DNA of 64,000 nucleotides from Plumapathes pennacea (taxonomy: Eukaryota; Cnidaria; Anthozoa; Antipatharia; Myriopathidae), in contig OZ038462.1 of NCBI GenBank assembly GCA_964036295.1, positions 22,525,863 to 22,589,862 of the forward strand, read 5' to 3'. Numbering within the stretch: position 1 is the first letter of the stretch; every line of letters starts with the position of its first letter. A program made the position numbers and the translations under genes. The notes under the pieces were generated by a model. It did not search any database, was not told where the DNA came from, and saw only the letters and a program-made list of their open reading frames with translations. Below are positions 12,391-22,058 of the stretch, piece after piece.

Positions 12391-13266
12391 TTAAGATTGA
12401 TTAATTTGTACCAAATATTTCCTACAATACAACAGTCGTTTCAGTTCTTTTCTGATTTTTCTTTTAAAGAAAAAGTACGCAACAGGATTTACGGCAGAGT
12501 TCATGAGCCTCAGTAATTCGATGAGTACTTGAAGAATTTCATTTCGTGAGAATAATAACTCGTAAACACCATAAACAGCGTCCAGTAAATAACAAATCAC
12601 GAAGATTATCACTACGGCACCAACCATTTTCGCTGACGCAGTTTCTTGCGCCTTGAACGCCACCCGAGGTTGTATTCTGTGGTTAAAATTCAGCTGGGCA
12701 ACTACTGCAGCATTTTGTCTTGCAATGCATTGGACGATAAGAAATACCCGTGCTGTGGCGAATGACAACGTGAAACAAACGACAAGGTAAAGAACAGCAA
12801 CGCACAACCAAAAGATCGTTTGTATAGTCTTGGAAAAGATTGCAGATGTGTCCATCACTAAGACAGGAGAAAGAATCAAAAACGCCACGCTCCACGCCGC
12901 AAGTATGAGGAGAGCCACGCGCTTCTTCGTCATGAAGGTGACGTACCTCAGTGGTTTAACGATGGCGAGGTAACGGTCCAGTGTTAGTGCGCACAGGTTT
13001 GTCACTGAGGCGAATATGAAAAATACCCCGATTAAAGGGGGGATCACTTTAACGTACTCTTGTGTGAAACTTTCGGAAATTAGACGTAGAACTGGAAAAG
13101 AGATTGCTCCGACACCAAAATCGGCCACCGCAAGTGACAAGACAAACCAATTCGTTGTTGTTCTGAGGTTTCGTTTCGTTGTGACCAGAAAGATAACCAG
13201 ACCGTTACAAATGACTATGACAGCGGTCAAAATCCACCCGAGAATAAGGCCCCACAGGGGCAACAT
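12391..13266 (-). CDS. Rhodopsin-like (class A) G protein-coupled receptor, orphan, intronless
   Basis: A single uninterrupted frame of 291 residues predicts a seven-helix plasma-membrane receptor. Class A landmarks are in order: N21 in TM1 (CNGLVIFLV), D49 in TM2 (LSLAVADF), DRY at 97-99 (LTLDRYLAIVKPLRY), W125 in TM4 and NPVAY at 260-264 in TM7, followed by a basic helix 8 (FFFKRKIRKELKRLL). Oddities: only about five residues precede TM1, TM6 has FVICYLLDAVY instead of a CWxP motif, and no cysteine pair for the usual TM3-ECL2 disulfide is visible. The ligand cannot be inferred; it resembles the expanded, intronless orphan receptor families of cnidarians (inference). A broken paralogue lies at 16740-17604. 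The ATG at 13266 is chosen because it directly precedes TM1 and starts the frame. Confidence 0.88.
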   Translation of the reverse strand: MLPLWGLILGWILTAVIVICNGLVIFLVTTKRNLRTTTNWFVLSLAVADFGVGAISFPVLRLISESFTQEYVKVIPPLIGVFFIFASVTNLCALTLDRYLAIVKPLRYVTFMTKKRVALLILAAWSVAFLILSPVLVMDTSAIFSKTIQTIFWLCVAVLYLVVCFTLSFATARVFLIVQCIARQNAAVVAQLNFNHRIQPRVAFKAQETASAKMVGAVVIIFVICYLLDAVYGVYELLFSRNEILQVLIELLRLMNSAVNPVAYFFFKRKIRKELKRLLYCRKYLVQINQS

Positions 13267-13299
13267 TTCTCTTGTGTTTCAGAAGAAAAACACAAACGC

Positions 13300-14310
13300 C
13301 AATCCGAGTTGATCAGAAATGATATATCCTGAAGAATGACAAACAGAAGGTTAGTGCTGCTACACGGCGAGATGGCGTAAAAACTAAAACATGGATCAAG
13401 CTACGTTAAAAACTGACAGCGAATCAAGACAGCAACAAACTATCTTACGAGTACTGGAAAGTAATGAAAGCAGTAAACCATGAATCTTACTTACCTTGTT
13501 GTTTTTTTAAGCTGTTTCCTTTAGATTTTCCTTCCTGTAGCGTATTTGGTAGATGTTTATTACTTAACATACCTGTTGTAATTTATTCTTAGAGCGCTTG
13601 ACAAGTCTGATCAAATGATTTCTGATTGGTCTAATTCTTCATTTTATTTAACTGTTTGTGTGCTAGTATACTTGTCGCAGCTGAAACAGCGACCATGTGG
13701 TTTGCAGACATTGATGGGACATACATGTAAAATGAAATTGAAAAACAAAGCAGAAAGCTAAGCATTCAAGTTTTTTCTTGTTTTTTCTTGTGTTTTATAA
13801 AAACTTGCGGGCTGATTATTTTCTAGTTCCTCTTGCCCAAAAACATAAGGGGCATGTTTGCCTTCTGGCACTAACTTGACAGCGACTTAATCGTTTAACT
13901 CATTTGTTTATTACGGAACATGCATGCTTAATCCACTGTCTTGCCAAACGTTTTCTCGCAATTTTTTTTTCTTCAAATTATTCTCTGCTTAAGAAAGTTC
14001 TGTAGGTGCAAGATAGAAAATTTCCGCAGTCCGCGAAACGAACCATTAAGCGCTTGGAAGTGGCATATGATTATTTGCGCTTTACACCAAGCTGTTTTCT
14101 TTTTTATCTTATTGAGTGATAACTCCGAAAACCGCTCTGTAGGTTTTGTCAATTTGGACTGTCCGCACAGAAAGCATTGCACAATAAACAGAACTACCAA
14201 AGCAAACAACGAAAACTAATTCACCCCACTCCTGCTAACTTCTGTTATTTCCTGCGGTGTTCTTTACCAAATCAATTGTCTGTTATTTAACATATCCATA
14301 GCGTCGATAA

Positions 14311-14342
<32 letters not shown>

Positions 14343-15000
14343 CTGAGAATATGTTTTAATTGCTTCTCGTGTCAAATAAAATGTTGCAGGGTTGCAGCTA
14401 TAAACTACACTAAACGCTAAAAGGGAAAAAAAAGAAAATTGATTACTTTTGGCATTTTCTAATTATTTGAAAGTACAGCGTGACTTTTTATTTTTGGTCT
14501 CTAGATTTTGACTTTAATAAATAATCATATATTTTTGCTCTTTGACGCGGAAAATGTGTTGCACAAAACAGTATGCGTACGCCATATACTTACGATGCCG
14601 TAAGTAAAGCTTACGACCAATTTCTTTCATACGCCAGTTTTGTGAGTACAGCCCCTGCATGCTAATAAAATTTGCCTGACAAAGCGGTGATGCATTTCGC
14701 TAATGAATGGCTCACAATAATTAAAATATTAAAAAAGTAAATATTCAGGCTCGAAGTACTCAGTTTAGATAGTACATTAGATCATTCGCTTTCTGAATAA
14801 ACTGTCACTACTGCACAAAAACTCATAAAATGAACTATTTTGTTGTTCTAAAAACCATTTTCACTTTTGATGTCAGTTGTTGATGCTCAGATATTCTGGC
14901 GAGACTCGCGACGATCAATTTTATTGGGCAGAGTGGAGGACCACTGTATATTTACTTCACAGCCGCTTATTTATATGGGAATTAAAAAGTATTGTTAGAC
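13300..15000. other. Intergenic tail of GPCR unit 1
   Basis: No gene is seen. Much of 13500-14260 is repeated at 18080-18800, showing that the whole GPCR unit, not only the coding part, was duplicated in tandem. A (TA)n microsatellite lies at 14311-14341. Confidence 0.65.
14311..14341. repeat. (TA)n microsatellite
   Basis: About 15 uninterrupted TA dinucleotides downstream of the first GPCR unit. Confidence 0.9.
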
Positions 15001-15145
15001 TGAGAGTTTGAGCTGCATTCCCTGTAGAGGAAATGTAACGTTCAGCCTAATTTTCAAGAGCGATAAAAGCACAAGAGTCCTTATTTCGGAGTAAAAACAG
15101 GTTCGCCTGAAACGCAAGTATTGGCGCAAGCGCAAGGATCACTTA

Positions 15146-15811
15146 AGGCCGATTTTCACTAGTGAAGTAAGCGGAGACGGAGACGTAAGACAGTTGCGCG
15201 CGTGTGAAAATTAGCGAACGGAGACGAAAGCGGAGAAGGAAGGAGATGCTATTTTTGGCGTACGGTCGCGCGGTCAGTGGGCTGGGGACATGTTTTTATC
15301 GGCCTCAACATCTTTGTAAACATGGAGGACGACGCTGATAAACTACTCCTGTTTCTTTTCCTGTTCTTGAAGCGGCGGAGGAGGAGACGAGAACTGGCTT
15401 GTCAGAGACAACCAAAGAGATTTTGGGTCAGGGAGATGTTTCTGAAGAGGAAAACCCATGGGCAGTTCGAAAACCTGATAAAAGAAATCAGGTTAAATGA
15501 CATATTTGTTTCTGTTTGGTGGCAAGACGCGTTGGGCATGGGAACTATTAGTATTTTAGCCTCGGGAGACGCCTTCTGATTGGTTGATTCGTTCCGTCTC
15601 CGTCTCCGCTTCCGTTCAATCGATTTTCACAGGAACGTAACCGAAGTAAACGGAGACGGAGACGCAAGAAAAAGAAAGCCTTCCGTTCTGCTTCCTTCAC
15701 CGCTCCCTTCTCCGCTTCCGTCTCCGTTCGCTAATTTTCACACGCGCGCAAGTGTCTTACGTCCCCGTCTCCTTCTCCGTCTCCGCTTACTTCACTATTG
15801 AAAATCGGCCT
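15146..15811. mobile_element. PIF/Harbinger-type non-autonomous foldback element carrying a HARBI1-like N-terminal fragment
   Basis: The ends AGGCCGATTTTCAC and (inverted) AGGCCGATTTTCAATAG are flanked by TTA on both sides. Arms of about 95 bp rich in GGAGACGGAGACG are inverted (15160-15245 against 15710-15795), with a second inverted pair inside (15590-15660). The middle encodes 100 residues (15277-15579, plus strand) including FWVREMFLKRKTHGQFENL and LIKEIRLND, similar in style to the N-terminus of HARBI1-type transposases. The frame ends before any catalytic DDE region, so it is probably a transposase remnant or captured exon. Confidence 0.72.
15277..15579 (+). pseudogene. HARBI1-like transposase N-terminal fragment
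   Basis: A 100-residue frame inside the Harbinger element. It begins with a hydrophobic and Arg-rich segment (LKRRRRRRELACQRQ), then FWVREMFLKRKTHGQF and LIKEIRLND, which recall the start of PIF/Harbinger transposases. It stops shortly after, without the nuclease domain. Translation is not established; the assignment is from motif resemblance only. Confidence 0.45.
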
Positions 15812-15814
15812 TTA

Positions 15815-16739
15815 AGATTGTGCTTGCGTTTTTGTTTGAGTCGCTCGTTTTCTGTTGATTCATATTTATAGTGCTAACCTTAATACTTGCGTCAATTGTT
15901 TTAATTTGCTGCTTGTGTTTGCAGTTCATGAAAATGCATGCTGCTGTGCGCATCTTTGTATGTTGAAATCGACGTGAGAAGAACCCGTTGTGATCCCGAT
16001 GTTTTTCTTGTTCTTTGTGAGATTCGAGTTCCTTTCAAGTATTGCTATCGTTAATCCTTAGTAGCGATAATAACATTTTCTTCTCGTTGTCGTTTCTTTG
16101 TACGAACGCTTTTCTCTTTCTTTGAATTCAAGTCTGAACACTAAGACACAGAAAGTGCTTAACAACACGTTTTATTGAATTCTCAGAGTAGGGTGGTATA
16201 TTTTATAATACAGTCATTTGTTCTGTGATACTAAGAAACTAGAACACGATGGGAGCCTTCTTTAATCGCGGTTTAGCGTATGCACATGCTACAACTGTTA
16301 TCAGTCAATAGAAACCCTGAAATATAGATATTGCTGTGTTTATCATACAAGGCGGAATATTACGAGGATAATAATATACATTACAATACAATTTTCTCCA
16401 CAATACTTGAAGACACCCATGCGGTCCGAACATTTATCAAAACTAGATATAATGTCTGTGATAACCAGTGCAGCTGGAAAAATGCTGGATAGGCGCTTAA
16501 ACCACTTTGTATAAAGCTATAACTATATTGTAGTGTATAAGCTTGGTGATGGAATTGAATACTTCCTTCTTTATTGACAAAACATGTTATGAAGGAAATT
16601 TGTATTTACGCATCAGTCCCTAATTCAGAGTAAACTAAAATATAACGTTAGTAAAAGCGGTTTAAGTAAAAAGCCATTTGGTGCAAGTTCTACAATATAC
16701 AACAAAAATCCTGAAAAACAATTTGTCTCTTGTGTAATA
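15815..16739. other. Non-coding spacer between Harbinger element and GPCR pseudogene
   Basis: AT-rich sequence without convincing exons, RNA genes or repeats. Confidence 0.5.
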
Positions 16740-17604
16740 ACCTAATATTTTTTACAAGAAAGCAGTCGCTCCAGTTCTCTTCTGATTTCTCTTTTAAAGA
16801 AAGCGTACGCTACAGGATTGACGGCAGAGTTTAGCAGCTTCAGTAAAGTAAGAAGGATGAAGAGTTTCTGTTTGGAACTCTAAATATAAGAGAGTGTCAA
16901 CTAAGTCTAGTGAACTGCAAATGACGAAGATTGTCACCACAATACCAACCATTTTCGCTGACGCAGTTTCTCGTGCCTTGAACACCACCCTGTGTTGTAT
17001 TCTGTGGTTAAAGTTCAGCCGGGCAACCACTGCAGCGTTTTGTTTTGCGAATCGCCGGATGATGAGAAATATCCGCGCTGTAGCGAATAACAGAAAGACG
17101 CAGACTACAAGGCTGAGAAGAACAATGCACCACCAGACGATCGGTTCCATTATTTCAACCGTTTTTCGTGATACAGCCAACTTCATTACAAGAAGAAGAA
17201 TAACAGGTACAAACGCCACGCTCCACGCCGCAAATATGAGGAGAGCCACGCGCTTCTTTGTCATGTCAAGGCGACGTACCTCAGTGGTTTAACGATGGCA
17301 AGGTAACGGTCCAGTGTTAGTGCGCACAGGTTTGTCACTGAGGCAGAAAGGAAGAAAACCCCAATGGAGAATGCAATAACTATAACTTCATTGGCGCAGT
17401 TTTGATCGGTTACCCAGCATAGAGAAAAACGTGGATAATAAACACTCCGAAACCAAAATCGGCCACCGCAAGTGACAAGACAAACCAGTTCGTTGTTGTT
17501 CTGAGATGTTGCTTCGTTGTGATCAGATAGATAACCAGGCTGTGACCAGCGATGATGACAGCGGTCAAAAGCCATCCGAGAATCAGACTCTAAAGGGGCA
17601 ACAT
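16740..17604 (-). pseudogene. Tandem paralogue of the 12391-13266 GPCR, inactivated
   Basis: Homologous to the intact receptor along its length: LCALTLDRYLAIVKPLRYV, then MTKKRVALLIFAAWSVAF, then LNFNHRIQHRVVFKARETAS. Breaks seen in the sequence: a stop at codon 5 (MLPL then TAG), a 2-base length change at about 17264-17268 that separates the DRY half from the TM4-TM7 half, and a further frame change near TM7 that destroys the NPxxY region. The segment before TM3 is also out of frame. The surrounding unit (about 15000-18800) duplicates 11880-14260. Confidence 0.85.
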
Positions 17605-18820
17605 TTTGCTCGAGATTCAGAAAAAAACACGGACGCCAAGCTGAGCTGATGGAAAAATTATGTATCCTGTAGAACCTTTCGACAAGCAGAAGATTATTTA
17701 CTGTTACAAGGCAAGATGGTGTGAAAACTACAACAGCAAAACAAGATACGTCAAGCAGAAAAATAACCTGTGCGAGTACTGAATTATTAGAATCTAATGA
17801 ATTTACTGCCAAAAGATGATGTAGAAGTATCCCGGTTTTTGTAAGTAATATATTATTTTCCGAACTGAGAATTTTTGTATTGTAAGCAGCGCATAGGATA
17901 TCACAATTAAAATTATACTTGAAACAGGCATTCGGTTGTGGCACAAATGCTGTTTCTTCAAATTTTCTGTTTACAGCGAGTTTAATTTCTGCAGCTTGGC
18001 CAATTGTTTCATTTCATGCGCAAGTCGAGCGGCACTTTATTCTAATTAAACAACCAAGCCAATTAACCATGAATCTTACTTACCCTTTTGTTTTTTAAGT
18101 TGTTCTTTAGAGCTTCGTTCGTGTAGCGTATTTGGCTATCAGCAGGGACTGTTTATTACTTAACATACCTCTCGTCATATATTCGTAGAGCGCTTGACAA
18201 GTCTTATCAAATGATCAGTCGTGATGTTCATCCATTGGTCTCTTCATTTGTCGCAGCTGGAACAGCGACCATGTGGTTTGCAGGCATTGATGGAACATAC
18301 ATATCAAATTAAATATTTGAAAGAAGCGGAAATCTAAACAAGTCTTTTTCTTGTTTTTCTTGTTGTTTAATAAAAACTCGGCTAATAGTTTTCTAGTTCT
18401 TCTTGCCCAAAAACATAAGGGGCATGTTTGCTTTCTAGTGCCAACTTGACAGCGACTTAATCATTTAACTCATTTATCCGTTAAGGAACATGCACGCTTA
18501 ATTCACTTGTCAAACTTTTTGTCGCAGGTTTTTTCTAGTTCTGAAGGTGCAAGATAGAAGATTACCGCAGTCGAAACGAACCATCAAGCGCTTGGAAGTG
18601 GCAAATGAGTCGAAAAATTATTTGCGCTTTACACCAAGCTGTTTTTCCTTTTTATCTTATTGAATGACAGTTCCTAAAACCGCTCCAAAGGTTTTGGCAA
18701 TTTGGACACAGAAACTTTGCATAATAAACAGAACGACCAAAGCAAACAACGGAAACTTACTCATCCCACTCCTGTTCGTCTGTTATTTCCCGCGGTGTTC
18801 TTTATCAAATCATCTATTTA

Positions 18821-19664
18821 TCCCCCGAGCAAAGCGAGGGTTTACTAAACGTGACAGCATTTGATCGAGTGAATGTTCGTCTGTCATTCAGTCATTCAGT
18901 CAGTCAAGGCAGACAACACTTCATGTAAAGACTAACGGAAAACTATTCTACTCCTTATAAGTTCGTTCCTTTCGTAATTGCGTTCACAATATTTCAAATG
19001 AATTTGAAAACTGGAAAACTTAAAACAGAACGGTCTCGCGAAGCTCGTCTTCAAATAAGAAGGGAACAGGCACGGGCAAGGCGAAATCGTGAAACGATCG
19101 AACAGCGCCAAATCCGTCTAGAGAAAAGACGACAAACATGTTATAACCGACAGCATCATGAACAGAAACGTGCCGAAGAAACGGCTCCGTAAAGGGAATA
19201 GCGCTTGAAAGCAAATCGGGTGCTTCAGACGTCGTTTTGTGTTAAACTCAGATACTTATTCAGAAAGGACAAGCAACAAAGGTCAGTCAGTGGAAATCGA
19301 ACAATCACCGTGACAAATATATTCTATCCCGTATCTTGTAACAACAAGTTCCCGTACTACGGCGGTCGACTATTAAACTTCAAAATTCAAGTATTAAATT
19401 TTGAGAACGTTGCTTGGCAGACTGTATGAATTAATTTGACGCGCCGACCATGGGAAATACATACGGCGTCACGCAATCGACACATTTTTCAACGCAAAAG
19501 TATAACACACTATTCTCTCCTTCCTTTACGTGTAGCACTTGACTTCGAAGAAAAGATTGCGTCAACATTTCGGTAAAACAAAGGCTGCTCTTGCTGAGCA
19601 GTACGAAAGTAAAAGTCCAATCAATGGCAGAGCGAGGGGGTATCTGCGATTATCGTATTTCTAG
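18821..19664 (+). mobile_element. Helitron copy 1 (non-autonomous)
   Basis: Begins TCCCCCGAGCAAAGCGAGGG after A and ends with GATTATCGTATTTCTAG before T. These are Helitron-type ends (5'-TC, 3'-CTRR, insertion between A and T), shared with copies at 46015-47726 and 61033-63709. It encodes a shortened Lys/Arg/Glu-rich frame at 18998-19192. No Rep or helicase domain is present. Confidence 0.75.
18998..19192 (+). CDS. Helitron-borne Arg/Lys/Glu-rich short ORF (copy 1)
   Basis: 64 residues beginning MNLKTGKLKTERSREARLQ, continuing with RREQARARRNRETIEQRQ. It is shorter than its relatives at 46483-46959 and 61295-61639, having only one of the EETxPQRxQRL-type repeats before a stop. Strongly charged, predicted helical. 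Function unknown; probably a remnant of a longer element protein. Confidence 0.4.
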   Translation: MNLKTGKLKTERSREARLQIRREQARARRNRETIEQRQIRLEKRRQTCYNRQHHEQKRAEETAP

Positions 19665-20615
19665 TAAAAAGTATTATTAGAAGCCAAGATTTAAAAGGGT
19701 ACTGCCAAGGAAAATGTCCAACATCATATGGCGTTCATTAGAAAATGTTCTTAGAATTCTATAGCGTGCGCTATAAACAACTGCTAAACACAACATTATT
19801 TGCAGATGAAATTTTATCAACCTTCATTCATTCACACAAATTTTATTGCTTGTCACATGACTGGCTGTGCTGGAAAACAAAATGTGACACCAATTTTTTT
19901 TTTTTTTTTTTTTTGCCTGCACTTGTTGATACGATAAACATTCTACTCGTTTGCCGCCACATTAAGTTTTGGTACGTCGGCAATCACTGCGCATGCCCAG
20001 CGGTTCATTACCTCTGCCCTGTACGTGTATCTGGTTTGTTTGTCTGCAGAGAAGACGCAACGCAGCTCGCCGTAGCTGCGGTATTCTGAATGCGTAAATG
20101 ATGGGATTTACCATGGAATTGGCCAACATGAGAAGTGTTAAGGAGCACTTTGTGGGTAACTCCGCAGATTTTAGTTGCAGGGGAAACTCGCTTCGCTCAG
20201 CCACCGAAGGGACTACCAACTCCTTCTCTTGAACAGGTCGCGTTTATTGCCAGACGAAGTCTAAGCGTAAAAGACCTCGATGTACAAAAGTCGGTCCGTA
20301 TATATAAGAAAAAGGACGCTAAAACTTAATTAAAACCTAGCACACAATTTCTGGAGTTAATTACTCACTATTACGCATACAAAACTCTCGCTATTGTTGA
20401 AACCGAAGCCGCGAGAGCACGTACCATCTCTGATCTTATTTTAGGTGACTTTTCAGGATCCTGGACTGGTCACTACGAGCATCTTTGGTTCGCGAAGTGT
20501 TGGGACCAGGAAAGCTAAGCTAAACCCTTAGGGTCACAGGTGCATCTTCGAGGTCGAGTACTATATTAATTTTTCCAACAAAGGTTTTGTTGAACAAAGG
20601 AACCTAAGTTCGTCA
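19665..20615. other. Intergenic, right part of GPCR interval
   Basis: Holds a poly-T run of about 20 at 19894-19913 and a GPCR TM7 fragment on the minus strand (separate entry). Otherwise nothing recognised. Confidence 0.5.
19962..20160 (-). pseudogene. GPCR TM7/helix 8 fragment
   Basis: The frame reads SLTLLMLANSMVNPIIYAFR followed by IPQLRRAALRLLCRQ and a polar tail to a stop at 19962. NPIIY is the class A NPxxY motif and the basic stretch after it fits helix 8. No TM1-TM6 sequence is found upstream, so this is the 3' end of a receptor gene different from the two neighbours, or a last exon whose partners are lost. Confidence 0.6.
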
Positions 20616-21380
20616 TTTAAACGAGGGTCTAAGCAAACATTCGATATTCCCAAGCGCGCAATCTATAAAACTAAAACCTCACGCATTACTCTATCACTCA
20701 AACAAAGAGCACAGTATCGTCATCATACATTATTGAAAGTAGCCGAACACAAAAAGAAATTTAGTCAAACCAAACCTCACGAACTAAAAACATGTGTACG
20801 TCATACGTTACTTTATAATTAAACAGGTGGCTGGGCCAGAATATATGAAAATTTTACAATAGTTAAAAACTCTTTCAAAACAAGTGAATTACCCAATGGT
20901 ATCGAGCTTGACAGGTCACATCTTACAAGTGCGATTTGTTTTCATGGCGGACTGTCTTTGTCCTGATGTGGATACATTCATCGAGTTGGAATGGCTAACT
21001 TGACTTTTAAAGCTGTATTCTGCACTCGGGATGAAATGTCATAAAACTGTATGTCCATATTTGGCAATGCTCGCCAAATGTTAACAGCTGTGACCCGTCA
21101 AGCTTGCACGCACGCGCATTTGATGCACACTGCTCATTCGAGTCTTTGCTTTGATACTAACACTATTAAAATGCTTACAAATCTTTGTGATGAGTTTTGT
21201 GGCTACGTTCGGTGTTCCCATGGCTACGAACCTCTCATACGGTGTTTATGAGGCAACTGTGGCTGTTGTGGGGGCAACTGTGGCATTTATAAGAGCAGCT
21301 GCTTCGTATCTGCTGGGATCGTACAGTACACCTGAGAATTGGAACAGAACAAAAAACAGCGGACGATATTATATTTGAAT
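20615..21380. repeat. Duplicated non-coding block (left copy)
   Basis: Closely matches 44985-45690 in the same orientation. In the right copy the plus strand keeps a 167-residue frame (45045-45548) that is interrupted here. No known domain in either strand. Confidence 0.6.
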
Positions 21381-22058
21381 TTATAGGATTAAGTGAACAG
21401 TACGCGCGATCTGATTGGTCAACGCTGACAAATGCCGCGTGCATTATATAGAGGATATTACACGGCGGCACGAAGATATTAATTATATTTTCGAGCGGTA
21501 AAAATATTGTTTTTACGACGAGAAATATAATTCATATCTTTAAGACGCAGTGCAATTTTCTTTTTAATATATAGACAAGAGTGTTTTGCAAGAAAATGCA
21601 CAAGCAACCGTGCAAAAACTGGAAATGATGCCATCGATATCCTCACTAGTGGATATATGGAAATTATACCACTCGGGTCCCGGATGTAGTTTCGTATGGA
21701 TTTTACGCAGAGTGTATTTCTCAGTAAAACACTCGTATCTATATAATAAAATTCGTTATAAGATAAGATAGAGAGTAGTAAACGCTTACGAATCCGCGTG
21801 CATTATACTTCAACATAGCACACACGTGTTAATTTGAAGTCGACTTGCGTCAAACTCGATTATCTTTTTTCTCGTACTTGTAAAATAAGTTATCGTGAGC
21901 GTGCTATGTTAAGTCGATCAGAATCACTTGGGAATTTAAGACAACAAGAGTGTGGAGAAGCATTCCACGGAGTCGTCTTTCTCCACACTTCTCTCTTGTT
22001 CTTTCAAATCCCCGCACGTTTTCTATAGCTCAACACAGCATGCTGACAAGTGTTTTCC
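21380..22058. other. Flank downstream of the nucleoside transporter
   Basis: Parts (21380-21440 and 21755-22058) are repeated at 52965-53330 in the duplicated segment. No gene is seen. Confidence 0.5.

Noticed and set aside
20690-21250. Gene equivalent to the 167-residue frame at 45045
   Set aside because: The frame is broken in this copy and neither strand shows a recognisable protein or splice structure.
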